64,000 nt of DNA from contig CBDIHP010000034.1 of NCBI GenBank assembly GCA_965279195.1, forward strand, positions 1-64,000, read 5' to 3'. The translations under genes and the position numbers were made by a program. The notes under the pieces are model-generated. The model was not told the origin of the DNA and did no database searches. It saw only the letters and a program-made list of their open reading frames with translations. The DNA is from CBDIHP01 sp965279195. GTDB lineage: Bacteria > Planctomycetota > Planctomycetia > Isosphaerales > Isosphaeraceae. This document shows positions 42,194 to 50,800 of this stretch, piece after piece (the first letter of the stretch is position 1; every line of letters starts with the position of its first letter).

Positions 42194-42600
42194 CGGGCGG
42201 GCTCTCCCGTGGATGGCTCGCCGAGGGCGATGGCGAGGATCTCGTCGATCAGGTCGGGGCGTGCGTCCAGGCCGGCGATGACCAGTTCCCGGGCGGCCTG
42301 CGGATCGATGTCGTGGGCCGAAGTGAGCAGCAGGGTTGCGATGCGGCCGAGTGCGTCACTCGCCGCGCCCTCGTCGCGTCGCCCGAATGCGTCCGAGAGG
42401 TTCGTGATCTCGCGTTCCACGGCCGGGGAATGTCCCGCGCTGGAAATCACGCCCGCGATCGTGCCATCCGGCCGGAATCGGGGACGCATCCGGGTCGTCG
42501 GCGAGGCGAACGACCAGGCCTGGGCGTCGGCGAGGATCAGGTTGATGCCGGGGACGTCGCATCGTCGCGTTGAGACAGGATCGATCGAGTGCGCCATCAT
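42190..42600 (-). CDS. Phage-like protein, tail-assembly region
   Basis: A 136-residue protein (start ATG 42600, in MMAHSID; overlaps the end of the upstream gene by a few bases). It contains GRRDEGAASDALGRIATLLL and ARELVIAGLDARPDLIDEIL, both helical. The overlap with the preceding gene and the position after the tail-tube candidate resemble gpG/gpGT-like chaperone pairs, but no slippery frameshift site was noted and there is no sequence match that I recognise. Confidence 0.65.
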   Translation of the reverse strand: MMAHSIDPVSTRRCDVPGINLILADAQAWSFASPTTRMRPRFRPDGTIAGVISSAGHSPAVEREITNLSDAFGRRDEGAASDALGRIATLLLTSAHDIDPQAARELVIAGLDARPDLIDEILAIALGEPSTGEPAR

Positions 42601-43139
42601 CCCACCAGATGTTCGAGGGCCGATCGTTCCTCCGCCGCGCGGCAGACGTCGACGAATTTCTCGGGCCGCACCGTCCGGCCGGTCGCGACCAGCACGGCGA
42701 GCACGTCCGCCAACTCGTCGGCCCGGAACCGATGGCCGCCGAGGCCGTTCGCGAGGAGCGACGTGCGGACCCAGTCGTTGTAGCCCCGGGCGCGGTCCTC
42801 CGGGCCGAACAGGGCGTCGAGGACGGCCCGCGCCAGCCCTTCGGCCTCCTCGCCCGGCGAGACTTCCAGCAACCCGGCCATCTCGTCGGACGAGAGCCGA
42901 TAGTTGGGCGCGAGCAGGCGACGGGCGGCGTCCCAGATCGCGACCAGCGGCAAATCCTCGCCGAGCGTCATGTGCTCATGCAGGCGTTCGATCGCGTCGT
43001 CGACGTCCGGCTCCGTCAGCGGGCCTCGCGTGGCCCGCACGACCGGGCGGGCGAGGAGCCAGTCCTCGCCGTTTGCGAGCCGGATGCCGATGCCCGACGC
43101 GCCCGGGAGACGTCGGTCGGCTTCGCAGTAAGGGAGCAT
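42597..43139 (-). CDS. Phage-like protein, possible tail-assembly chaperone
   Basis: A 180-residue mostly helical protein: IGIRLANGEDWLLARPVVRA, then DLPLVAIWDAARRLLAPNYR and RADELADVLAVLVATGRTVR. It follows the tail-tube candidate and overlaps the next gene at its stop codon. In tailed phages this slot holds tail-assembly chaperones. That role is inferred from position alone. Confidence 0.65.
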   Translation of the reverse strand: MLPYCEADRRLPGASGIGIRLANGEDWLLARPVVRATRGPLTEPDVDDAIERLHEHMTLGEDLPLVAIWDAARRLLAPNYRLSSDEMAGLLEVSPGEEAEGLARAVLDALFGPEDRARGYNDWVRTSLLANGLGGHRFRADELADVLAVLVATGRTVRPEKFVDVCRAAEERSALEHLVG

Positions 43140-43146
43140 GATGCGA

Positions 43147-43587
43147 TCACGCCTGGACGCTGGAGGTCAGCGGGTTGGTCTGGCCGTCGACGGAGAAGGC
43201 CGAGAAGGCGATCGTGCCGCGCCCGAACTTGCGATGCTCGCCCTGGTGGGTGTTCGCGGAGACGACCGCGTTGGCGAGCGTGTAGGTGATGGCCCCCACG
43301 CCGGTGCCGTTTCGGGCGTCGTTGTGGGTGGCCGAGAGGGTGCCGATGGTGCCGACCGGGATCGAACGCAGGGCCGTCAGGTCGGCCGTCTGGATGGTGA
43401 TCTCGGGCTCGATGACGTCGGGCACGACGGTCGTCATGTAGCGGTCGCCGTCGCCCGAGAACTTGAGCAGGGCGCCGCCGTGCTTCTGGATGCCGAGCGA
43501 GGTCACGCCGGTGATGCTGATCGGGTCCTGGCCGGTGGGCGTGAAGGTGACGCCGGTCCAGTTGAGGAATCGCTTGGTCGCCGACAT
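43147..43587 (-). CDS. Probable major tail (tube) protein
   Basis: A 146-residue beta-rich protein: FLNWTGVTFTPTGQDPISIT, GALLKFSGDGDRYMTTVVPD, EITIQTADLTALRSIPVGTI and HRKFGRGTIAFSAFSVDGQT. Size, single-domain beta layout and the phrase around 'V.P.VIEPEITIQTADL' fit tail-tube proteins of the lambda-V/Hcp fold. It lies next to the tail-completion candidate, as expected. Not confirmed by any catalytic or diagnostic motif. Confidence 0.68.
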   Translation of the reverse strand: MSATKRFLNWTGVTFTPTGQDPISITGVTSLGIQKHGGALLKFSGDGDRYMTTVVPDVIEPEITIQTADLTALRSIPVGTIGTLSATHNDARNGTGVGAITYTLANAVVSANTHQGEHRKFGRGTIAFSAFSVDGQTNPLTSSVQA

Positions 43588-43629
43588 GGACGTTGCCTCG
43601 CGTGAAAGTTTGGTAGGATGAAGGTGTGA

Positions 43630-44190
43630 TCAGGAACGGACGGCCACGACGGCGGTTGGTTCGAGGAAATACGCGAACTCGCCGTCGAGCTGGAGCGTCG
43701 AGCCAGGGAGCACCGAGCCCTTCGCGAGCCGGGCCGTCTTCAGCCGTGTCAGCCCGGGGATCGCCAGGCCGTCGAGGTCGGAGTTCTGGAGCTGCTGCCG
43801 TGCCGCGCGGGCGAGCGAGACGAGCGACTCGACCCGCGAGAACGCCCGGTCCTGCTCGTCGACGATCCGGATGGCGAACTCGGCCGTGCGGACCTGGTCG
43901 GTCGAATTCTCGTCCTCGTCGGTCCAGCCCTTGAGCGACACGACGGCCGCCGGGTAGCCCGCGACGCCCGGGGGATCGACGGACTGGTCGTCGACGAGCA
44001 GGACGTCGCCGAAGATGCCCAGGTCGCGCAGCCGCCTGACGATGGCCTCGATCGCCAGGATCTCCGGCGAAACCGGCAAGAGGGGCGTGACCGACGGGGG
44101 ATACGACGGGTCGACGACCTCGATCGCGGCGAGGTCGGGGAAGTAGAAGGTGGAGAAGTAACTCGGTGCGTAATAGGGTTGCTGCGCCAT
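43630..44190 (-). CDS. Probable tail-completion / tail-terminator protein
   Basis: A 186-residue protein from ATG 44190 (MAQQPYYAP). The pattern IEAIVRRLRDLGIFGDVLLV, YPAAVVSLKGWTDEDENSTD and VRTAEFAIRIVDEQDRAFSR with VESLVSLARAARQQLQNSD matches tail-completion proteins: an N-terminal helix, 'p.a.v...' strands, an xVRT-type strand and a long helix. It lies directly before the tail-tube candidate in transcription order. The upstream extension of the frame is not needed. Confidence 0.7.
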   Translation of the reverse strand: MAQQPYYAPSYFSTFYFPDLAAIEVVDPSYPPSVTPLLPVSPEILAIEAIVRRLRDLGIFGDVLLVDDQSVDPPGVAGYPAAVVSLKGWTDEDENSTDQVRTAEFAIRIVDEQDRAFSRVESLVSLARAARQQLQNSDLDGLAIPGLTRLKTARLAKGSVLPGSTLQLDGEFAYFLEPTAVVAVRS

Positions 44191-44247
44191 GGCGGTCGGG
44201 GCCTCCTCATCCCGCAAGGTGCCGGCATGTTTCGATTCGTTGTGCGA

Positions 44248-44976
44248 TCACGCGGGGAGCGTGAGCGTGACGGCGGATCGGTTGCCGGCGTTGTCGGTGC
44301 TGGCGGTGATGCGGGTGATGAGGGTGTTGGCGCCGCGAATGGTGATGGTTCCGGTGCCGGCCCCGGCGAGGGTTCCGGCGGCGGCGGCGAGGATCGGGCT
44401 GAGGGCCTGACGGGCGTTGATCCCGGGCTCGACGTTCACGGCGTCGAGTCCTGCGGCGGCGAGCGAGTAGCCGCTCTTGTCGTTGTTGGCCCCGACCACG
44501 ACGGGCGAGACGACCGAGGCGACCGGGCCGCCCGAGTAGGTCGAGCGGGTCGAGACCCTGGCGTCGAGGTTCTGCCCCAGGATCGCCCCGGCGGTGCCCG
44601 CGCCATAGGGGCCGGGGAGCTGCACGGACCAGGGATCGACGCCGCCCCCGCCGACGAGCGAGGGCACGACGGTGGCGTCGTCGCCGTTGTTCATGACGGT
44701 GGCGAGCTGGCCGATGACGGCGTTGGCCGAGGATCGATTGTGAATGGTGATCACATAATCGCCGTTGGTGAACTGGGCGATCGGCGTGGAGGAGAGGGTG
44801 ACCTTGTAGCGCCCCAGGAAGCTGCCGGTGTCCTCGTTGAGGACGGCGACGGTCGTCGTGGGGATGTCCTTGAAGGTCTGGTCGGCGAAGTCGAAGAAGC
44901 GTCCGTCGGAGAGGCGCTCGATCGAGTAGCCGAGCGAGGCCCCGGTCGTATACTGGAAGCGGACCCGCAGTGGCAT
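44248..44976 (-). CDS. Phage-like structural protein of unknown function
   Basis: A 242-residue protein. The N-terminal half is one beta-sandwich-like domain (RFQYTTGASLGYSIERLSDG, VLNEDTGSFLGRYKVTLSST, FTNGDYVITIHNRSS); the rest is Gly/Ala-rich, and the last 40 residues (GTGTITIRGANTLITRITAS) repeat a short strand pattern. It could be a baseplate or fibre-base protein. Start ATG at 44976. Confidence 0.68.
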   Translation of the reverse strand: MPLRVRFQYTTGASLGYSIERLSDGRFFDFADQTFKDIPTTTVAVLNEDTGSFLGRYKVTLSSTPIAQFTNGDYVITIHNRSSANAVIGQLATVMNNGDDATVVPSLVGGGGVDPWSVQLPGPYGAGTAGAILGQNLDARVSTRSTYSGGPVASVVSPVVVGANNDKSGYSLAAAGLDAVNVEPGINARQALSPILAAAAGTLAGAGTGTITIRGANTLITRITASTDNAGNRSAVTLTLPA

Positions 44977-44990
44977 CGATCGGCCTCGGT

Positions 44991-45398
44991 TCAGGTATGG
45001 GAGAGGAAGAAGGCCCCGGCGGCCACGGTGGGGGCCGGCGCTCCCGAGTTGATGGGCCGGGGCGACGTCAGGTCGGCCATCGCCAGGACGTTCCCGCCGG
45101 TGGGGGCGTCGGCGACGAACAGGCTGACGACGGTGCCCCAGTCGGCCGTCGGCGCGGGGAACGTGACGACGGACGCGTTCGACTTGGCGCCGACGTTCGC
45201 GGCGGGGAATCGGGCGGCGTCGTTGGTCACGGCGACTCGGGCGTAGCCGCCGCCGGAGGGCTCGGAGACCTGCCCCGCCTTGTTGGCCGCGCGGGTGGCG
45301 AGGCCGAAATACAGGGTCGCCGGTGCGGTGTAGGCGACGCGTCCGAAGACGCTGTCGAGCAATTTGTTGTTGATGGGGTCCGTCAAGAATCCGGGCAT
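44991..45398 (-). CDS. Phage tail-fibre-family protein
   Basis: A 135-residue protein that follows a pattern known from small phage 'tail fibre' proteins: FLTDPINNKLLDSVFGRVAY, PATLYFGLATRAANKAGQVS, EPSGGGYARVAVTNDAARF, ASVVTFPAPTADWGTVVSLF and GNVLAMADLTSPRPINSGAP. The order L-N-LLD, LYxGL, EPxGxGYARV, F-xA-xWG is diagnostic of that family as I remember it. The gene follows the beta-helix spike gene. Confidence 0.8.
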   Translation of the reverse strand: MPGFLTDPINNKLLDSVFGRVAYTAPATLYFGLATRAANKAGQVSEPSGGGYARVAVTNDAARFPAANVGAKSNASVVTFPAPTADWGTVVSLFVADAPTGGNVLAMADLTSPRPINSGAPAPTVAAGAFFLSHT

Positions 45399-45423
45399 GC
45401 GATCGTCTCCGCGACGTTGGGGG

Positions 45424-47676
45424 TCAGCTCAGGGCGGCCGTGATGTAGGCGTGGTTCAGGACGTAGCCCGCGAGGCTCGACGGGGTCTTCTGCTGCGGGT
45501 TCAGCCCCGCCCAGGTCGGCGGGGTCGGCGTTCCATAGGCGCCCGAGGAGACGCAGCGGAACTGGGTGAACTGGCCGTCCACGCCGGTGCGGCAGTCGAG
45601 CACGTGGGCCCCGGCGTACCAGGAGAAGATGCGGGGCGGTGCCTTCAGCGTCATCGACCGCACGACCAGCGAGCTCCCCGCGCCCTTGGTCTCCAGGTGC
45701 TTGAATTGCGGCCCGTTCGGCGGGAAGACGCCGCTCACCTCGCCGGTGACGCTCGGCCCGTCGAGCTCGACGATCGAGGTGTAGTCGGAACCGATGGTCT
45801 GGATGTTGTTGACATCCAGGTAGATGTAATTGATGCCGTCATTGGCATAATCCTGGCGGGTCACGAGCTTGAAGAGGGGGCAGGCCCCGGTGGTCCCCAT
45901 GTAGATGTTCTTGACCTCATAGGAGGTCGCCGGGGCGATGATGAAGCCGGTGTATTGCTCGAAGTAGAACGGGGCCACCCGATACGTGCTGCCTTCGAAG
46001 TCGATCTTCATGTTCACGTAGCGGTGGAATCCGCCGTAGAGCCCGGCGTGCGACTTGACGATGCTCTCGGTCTGCTCGTTGGCGAAGAGGACGATGGAAT
46101 CGTCGAAGTCGGTGTTCGAGGCGAAGGTCCGGATCGTCGCCCGGGCCGCGTTCCGGAAGCTCACGTTGCGGCCGACCACCGCCGACCAGGAGCCGTAATA
46201 GCAGGAGTCGGTCGCGCTCAGCTCGCAGTCGATGATGTGGGTCGTGTAATTCGCCAGGAGGTTCAGGGTGCCGATCGCCTGGGTCCCCCCCTCGATCATG
46301 CAGCGCTCGATGGTCAGGTCGAGGATGGCGCCCACCGCCACGGTCGGATTGGTCGGGAACGAGCTGGTGAGGCGCAGGTCGGCGATGCCGTTGTTCTTGA
46401 TCCCGCCGAGGAGGGAATACATCGGCACCTGGAAGAAGTAGCCGAGCTGGGAACCGCCGTAGTAGGCCGACATCGACGTGACGTTTCGGCCCGTGAGCGG
46501 ATTGCTCGGGTCGTCGAGGAGCGTGAGGAAGGCCACGAGGCTGCGGTCGCTGAAGTCCGCTCGCTGGTAGCGATAATTGTCGTTGAGGGTGCCGTCGTCG
46601 ACGCGTTGCTGGGCCAGGCCGACGCCGCGATCCTTGTAGCGGAGCTTGCGGGAGAACGCGAGCCCGTAGAGGCGCAGGTCGAGATTGAACTGGGTCGATG
46701 GCGTGGCCACCGGGGCCCGGAGGTCGGTCTCGTAGCTCACCAGCCCGATATGGAGCGAGCAGAATTCGTTGCGGGCGAGGGTCGTGGCGCCGGTCCGGGT
46801 GTAGAACGGGCCGCCGGTGGAGACCGCCGTCTGCACGCCGTTGACGTAAGCGGTCACCTTGCGTGTCACGAGATCGAGCTGGAAGGCAAGCCGCTGCGGT
46901 CCGGTGGCGCCGCCGGTCGAGATGGAGGCGGTGTTGACCTGGTCGGGCGCATCGTCGGCGCACCGGAAGAGGAGGTCGAACTGGTTCGTCCCGCCCCCCT
47001 TCTGGAGCTGGAAGACCATGTTGCTGCCGGTGCCGAGCACGAGGATGCCGCCGACGTAGCCGGGGGGGAAGATGCCGCCGTCGGGCGCCTCCACGCAGCA
47101 TTCGATCGTCAGGGCCGAGGTCGTGCCCCAGTTGTCGAGCGCCCCGGTGGTGCCCTCGGGGCCGCCGTGCGAGAAGGGCACCGCCTGGAACATGACGCTC
47201 GAATTGGCGTTGGTGCGGATCCCCCAGCGCTGATTGGGGCCCGTCACCAGGCTGGTGTCGAGCTTGCCGAAGAGGTCCGGGCGGTAGCTGGCGTCGAGCT
47301 GGCAGATCGTGCCGTTGGGGACCTGCTCCTTGGTCCGCACGCCCAGGATGACGCAGGGGCCGAGCCCCCGCTGCTCGATCTTGCTCGCGGGGCCGTCGCC
47401 CACGATCCAGACGTACGGGTCCTCGATCTTGAGCGGGCGGGAGATCGCGTAGGGCCGCGAGCCGCCCGGGAAATAGATGTAGCCGCGCTGCTGGTAGAAA
47501 TTCCCGTACTGGGTGTTATTCATCTTGGCGATGAGCGCGGCATAGGCGGCCTCGAACGCGGTGGCGTTGTCGGTGGCGTTGTCGGCGGCCCCGCCGTAGT
47601 CCGTGATGTTGACGCTCAGCGCCTTGGAGTACGCAGTCGAGCGAGGGGGGCTCGATCCCCCGACGGCGATCGGCAT
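45424..47676 (-). CDS. Large beta-helix tail-spike-like protein with LamG-like insert
   Basis: A 750-residue protein from ATG 47676 (MPIAVGGSSPPRSTAYSKAL), with GAGGTG just upstream. The N-terminus SVNITDYGGAADNATDNATA and FEAAYAALI with YIYFPGGSRPYAISRPLKIE is the classic opening of pectate-lyase-like right-handed beta-helix spikes. A central concanavalin-like segment (GTTSALTIECCVEAPDGGIF, FQLDLVTRKVTAYVNGVQTA) follows, then further helix rungs with short repeated strands. Such spikes bind and often degrade host surface polysaccharide. Catalytic residues could not be assigned. Confidence 0.85.
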   Translation of the reverse strand: MPIAVGGSSPPRSTAYSKALSVNITDYGGAADNATDNATAFEAAYAALIAKMNNTQYGNFYQQRGYIYFPGGSRPYAISRPLKIEDPYVWIVGDGPASKIEQRGLGPCVILGVRTKEQVPNGTICQLDASYRPDLFGKLDTSLVTGPNQRWGIRTNANSSVMFQAVPFSHGGPEGTTGALDNWGTTSALTIECCVEAPDGGIFPPGYVGGILVLGTGSNMVFQLQKGGGTNQFDLLFRCADDAPDQVNTASISTGGATGPQRLAFQLDLVTRKVTAYVNGVQTAVSTGGPFYTRTGATTLARNEFCSLHIGLVSYETDLRAPVATPSTQFNLDLRLYGLAFSRKLRYKDRGVGLAQQRVDDGTLNDNYRYQRADFSDRSLVAFLTLLDDPSNPLTGRNVTSMSAYYGGSQLGYFFQVPMYSLLGGIKNNGIADLRLTSSFPTNPTVAVGAILDLTIERCMIEGGTQAIGTLNLLANYTTHIIDCELSATDSCYYGSWSAVVGRNVSFRNAARATIRTFASNTDFDDSIVLFANEQTESIVKSHAGLYGGFHRYVNMKIDFEGSTYRVAPFYFEQYTGFIIAPATSYEVKNIYMGTTGACPLFKLVTRQDYANDGINYIYLDVNNIQTIGSDYTSIVELDGPSVTGEVSGVFPPNGPQFKHLETKGAGSSLVVRSMTLKAPPRIFSWYAGAHVLDCRTGVDGQFTQFRCVSSGAYGTPTPPTWAGLNPQQKTPSSLAGYVLNHAYITAALS

Positions 47677-47722
47677 GGGCACCTCGATATGTGGGCAGGT
47701 GAATCCGACGGGAACGGGCGAA

Positions 47723-48583
47723 TCAGCGCGACTTGTGCCGCGATCGCGGCGGGGGCGACCAGCGCGGCCGGCGGGTTGCCGTGGTCGGCGACGGGGGGGG
47801 CGGGGGAGGCGGCATCGTGGCGCCCGACAGGATCGACCGCGAGCCGGACAGCCCACGCGGGCGATACGGCGCGAACGCGTCCTGCGCATCCCTGGCGATC
47901 TCGGCCGGGGTCCACGCCCGCGAGTGGATCGAGACCATGTCGATCCGCCCGTTGAAGGCGTAAATGCCGGACCCAAGCGTGCCGATGTAAGTCAATCCGG
48001 ATCCATTGATGATCGAGAAGTTCGCCGCGGCCGTCGAACCGGAGGCCACGCCGTTGACGTGGATCCGGACCGTCTGGCCGTCGTAGGTGCCCACCACCCG
48101 GGCCCACTGGCCCAGGGCGATCGAGGCCCCGACCGCCGCGTACTGGCTGCCGTTCGGCTGCGCGGTCGCGGCGCCCGTGGGGTTGGAGATCACCCGGAAC
48201 TTCGGCTGATTGTTCTCGAGGAACATCAGGAATTGCGTGTTGGTCTGGCCGCCGATCGTCTTGTCGACGATCCCGCCGAACGCCCCCTGCGGGCAGATCC
48301 AGGCGGCGACCGTCAGCCCCTTGCCGCCGACCGCGAGGCTCGGCGACTGGGCGAACTCGGCCCGGTCATTGCTGGACGTCCCGGGGAAGCTCAGGCAAGG
48401 GCCGAACGGCCCGCGCGACCAGGCGGCGCTGCCGGAGAGCGTGCCGTGGTTGCGGGCCCCGGAGGCGTCGCGGACGGCAGGGCCCCGACCCTCGCTCATG
48501 GCCCAGGCGGCGAGGGTCCGCGACCCGAGCGGGTGCTCGGGCGCGAGGCGGGGCGTCTCGGGTTTGGCGAGGTAGGTGGCCAC
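47723..48583 (-). CDS. LamG / concanavalin A-like lectin domain protein
   Basis: A 286-residue protein from GTG 48583 (AGGAG about 12 nt upstream). The LamG-like domain covers residues about 20-225: LAAWAMSEGRGPAVRDASGA with RNHGTLSG, GLTVAAWICPQGAFGGIVDK, ARVVGTYDGQTVRIHVNGVA and FNGRIDMVSIHSRAWTPAEI. The C-terminal tail is proline-rich and basic. LamG domains bind carbohydrates, so the product is probably a decoration or adsorption protein. It begins 4 bp after the preceding gene ends. Confidence 0.85.
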   Translation of the reverse strand: MATYLAKPETPRLAPEHPLGSRTLAAWAMSEGRGPAVRDASGARNHGTLSGSAAWSRGPFGPCLSFPGTSSNDRAEFAQSPSLAVGGKGLTVAAWICPQGAFGGIVDKTIGGQTNTQFLMFLENNQPKFRVISNPTGAATAQPNGSQYAAVGASIALGQWARVVGTYDGQTVRIHVNGVASGSTAAANFSIINGSGLTYIGTLGSGIYAFNGRIDMVSIHSRAWTPAEIARDAQDAFAPYRPRGLSGSRSILSGATMPPPPPPPSPTTATRRPRWSPPPRSRHKSR

Positions 48584-48587
48584 GGTT

Positions 48588-48953
48588 TCACGACACTCCT
48601 GTGATCGTGTGAGCATCCGCGAGGACGGTGATCGACACGGAGCCGCTGTCCTGGTTCTGCACCGAGGCCTGCGCGTAGGAGGCCCAGTCGGGCAGCGTCA
48701 CGACGTAGTCGTCGCTCGCGTTCGCCGACGCCGGACCGGCCAGACGCTGGAACTGCGTCCAGGTCGTGCCGTTCTTGCTCACGTTGACAGTGATCAGGGG
48801 GCCCGCGTTCGGCGCGGTGGTCGTGGTGACGCGGACGGTCACGCCCGCCGCGAAGCAGGTGCGGAGGTCGAGCGCCGAGGAGGTGACGGTCGAGCCGGCC
48901 GGGACCGACTGGCTGGTGATCAGGGCACTCGACGACTTGGTGGGGGTGGCCAT
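48588..48953 (-). CDS. Small phage-like structural protein
   Basis: A 121-residue Ser/Thr/Ala-rich beta-protein: SQSVPAGSTVTSSALDLRTC, GVTVRVTTTTAPNAGPLITV and DYVVTLPDWASYAQASVQNQ. It looks like a single jelly-roll-like or Ig-like domain and is probably a capsid- or fibre-decoration protein. It is flanked closely on both sides by other genes of the operon. Confidence 0.7.
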   Translation of the reverse strand: MATPTKSSSALITSQSVPAGSTVTSSALDLRTCFAAGVTVRVTTTTAPNAGPLITVNVSKNGTTWTQFQRLAGPASANASDDYVVTLPDWASYAQASVQNQDSGSVSITVLADAHTITGVS

Positions 48954-48956
48954 CGC

Positions 48957-49457
48957 TCAGAGCGCCTCCTGGACGGCGTCGGGGGTGAGGAAGTCGACCG
49001 TCTCCCCCGTCGGGAGCGGCCAGACGGACTGACCGAACAGCGTCTGCTTGACGCTCGGCCCGGCGGCGACCTGGGCCGACCAGCTCGGGTCGGCGATCGT
49101 CTCGGCGAGCTTCGCGAGGATCGCGTTGCACTCGGCCTGCGAGATCAGGCCCGCGCCCTTCAGGGCCGACGTCCAGAGGGCCACCGATGGGCGGTCCTGC
49201 GAGTTGATCTTCGAGACGATCTCCGGATTCGCCGGCACCGAGAGCACGTTCGAGAGCGAGCCCGCCGACAGCAAGTTGAGCAGGTCCGACACGGTGAATG
49301 GCTTCGGCACCACGGCCGACGACTGCGGGACCGGGTTCGCCAGGAGGCCCGGGGCGTTCAGCAGGGCCGCGAGCTGGACCACCGACAGGCCCGCATATTT
49401 CGACTTTTGCAGCTCCTGGCGAAGCGCATCGCGCTGCGAGGTGCTGAGGATGGGCAT
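48957..49457 (-). CDS. Phage-like protein of unknown function
   Basis: A 166-residue protein, mostly helical: TSQRDALRQELQKSKYAGLS, VVQLAALLNAPGLLANPVPQ, SALKGAGLISQAECNAILAK and SVWPLPTGETVDFLTPDAVQ. It is separated by 3 bp from the next gene. Similar helical proteins with 'L..el....yagls..q.a.lln.p' appear in other phage structural modules, without known function. Confidence 0.7.
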   Translation of the reverse strand: MPILSTSQRDALRQELQKSKYAGLSVVQLAALLNAPGLLANPVPQSSAVVPKPFTVSDLLNLLSAGSLSNVLSVPANPEIVSKINSQDRPSVALWTSALKGAGLISQAECNAILAKLAETIADPSWSAQVAAGPSVKQTLFGQSVWPLPTGETVDFLTPDAVQEAL

Positions 49458-49542
49458 GGATGTGTCCTCATGTAGGGCCCGCCATTGCGGACCAATCTTG
49501 TGAAAGTCGCGTTGATAATGGATTGGTCCTGGATGGCGGACC

Positions 49543-50103
49543 CTACGTGGCTGCGGCCGACAGGTTCTCGACGTGGGCGAGGGGGCTCACGCTGTAGGCG
49601 ATGGTGGTCGAGGTCGCGGGGCCGGCGATCGACCCGGCGATCGGACGGACCGAAATGGTGTAGGTTTGCGAATTCGTCAGTCCGTCGAGCGTGGCCTGAT
49701 AGCCCAGGCGATCGGGCGAGGCGGCGACGGTCAGGGTGGGGCCGCCGGGGGAGGCCGAGACCTCGAACGAGGTCGCGGGCGGGACGTCCCGGGCCGGTTG
49801 GTGGGCCCACGCGACCCGGATCCGGCCGCCGGCCTGCGGGAACACGCAGAGTGCGTGCACCGGATTCGGCGGCGGCGCGAGCGGCTGGCCGCCCGCGTCG
49901 AGCCGGATCCGCACCAGGGCGTCGGTGTTCAGTTCCTCCGACCCGGTGGCGGGGTCGAACGCCCGCACCGCGAAGGTCGTGTCGCCGGAGGCCGGCAGGG
50001 GGCCCACGGCGAGCGACGTCGAGGCCGTCGTGGCGACGGGCGTGCCGTAATCGACCGGTCCGCCGTTGCCGTCGTTCTTGTAGATGTGATAGGACACCGG
50101 CAT
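49543..50103 (-). CDS. Fibronectin-type-III structural protein
   Basis: A 186-residue protein from ATG 50103 with two FN3-like domains: SYHIYKNDGNGGPVDYGTPV to TTFAVRAFDPATG, then RIRVAWAHQPARDVPPATSF to QTYTISVRPIAGSIAGPATS. The first shares the VDYG(T/N)PV motif with the protein encoded at 40327-41043. It lies right after the head-completion candidates and may decorate the capsid or neck. Confidence 0.78.
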   Translation of the reverse strand: MPVSYHIYKNDGNGGPVDYGTPVATTASTSLAVGPLPASGDTTFAVRAFDPATGSEELNTDALVRIRLDAGGQPLAPPPNPVHALCVFPQAGGRIRVAWAHQPARDVPPATSFEVSASPGGPTLTVAASPDRLGYQATLDGLTNSQTYTISVRPIAGSIAGPATSTTIAYSVSPLAHVENLSAAAT

Positions 50104-50121
50104 GAACAATCCCCGGGTGGT

Positions 50122-50781
50122 TCAGCGTCCGAGACGCGTCCGGAACCGCTGAGAGGGCCGGCCGCCCGGGTCGTCTCGGAACCGCACGGCCAGGCGGCCG
50201 AGGCGGTCGTCGAGCTCGGACTGGATGGCCCGGGCCTTGGCGCCGAAGGCGTCGGGCTGGCCCTCGGCCTCGCGGGAGCGGTCGAGGTACTGTCGGTGCA
50301 GGACCATCAGCACGGCGACTTCTCGCAGGGCGGCGGGGTCGCCGAGGTCCTCCGGCCGTCGCCCGGGCGACCCGAGGCCGAGCCGGCGATTGAGGTCGTC
50401 GCAGGCCCGGTTGATCTGCGGTTGGAGGGTCGCGACCAGGAACTCGACGCCCGGCATCCCGCCTTGCGGGCTCGGGGGCTGGCCCGCGCCGGCGGGCTGG
50501 CCCTTGCGCCTCAGGACCACGCCGGCGTTGCCCACGGACTGCACGACGAGGGCGTCGGGCGTCGCCCGCAGGCCGCCGCCGGTCCTCGTGATCTGCACCA
50601 CCTGGCCGGGCGCGAGGCCGGCCGCGGCGAAGTTGACGGTTGCCGACGTGAGCGTCCACCGATCCCCCGCCGCGAACGCCCCGTCGCCGCCCGAGGCCAG
50701 GACCTGGTCCTTGGGGCAGAGCAGGGCGAAGTCGCTCGGGGCGCGGATGGCCACGTCCTCGTCGCTGGCATACACGATCAT
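50122..50781 (-). CDS. Probable head-tail connector / adaptor protein
   Basis: A 219-residue protein: MIVYASDEDVAIRAPSDFAL at the start, a beta domain with DRWTLTSATVNFAAAGLAPG and VVQITRTGGG, and a C-terminal helical domain EFLVATLQPQINRACDDLNR with REVAVLMVLHRQYLDRSREA. A terminal helical bundle in this position after the capsid gene fits the gp6-like adaptor fold. The assignment rests on position and helix layout. Confidence 0.68.
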   Translation of the reverse strand: MIVYASDEDVAIRAPSDFALLCPKDQVLASGGDGAFAAGDRWTLTSATVNFAAAGLAPGQVVQITRTGGGLRATPDALVVQSVGNAGVVLRRKGQPAGAGQPPSPQGGMPGVEFLVATLQPQINRACDDLNRRLGLGSPGRRPEDLGDPAALREVAVLMVLHRQYLDRSREAEGQPDAFGAKARAIQSELDDRLGRLAVRFRDDPGGRPSQRFRTRLGR

Positions 50782-50800
50782 CCGTTGCCCTTTCGTTCGT

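Noticed and set aside
45364..47955. Long plus-strand frame opposite the beta-helix spike gene
   Set aside because: Gly/Val/Asp/Arg-rich shadow; the minus strand has clear spike motifs, a ribosome site and operon context.
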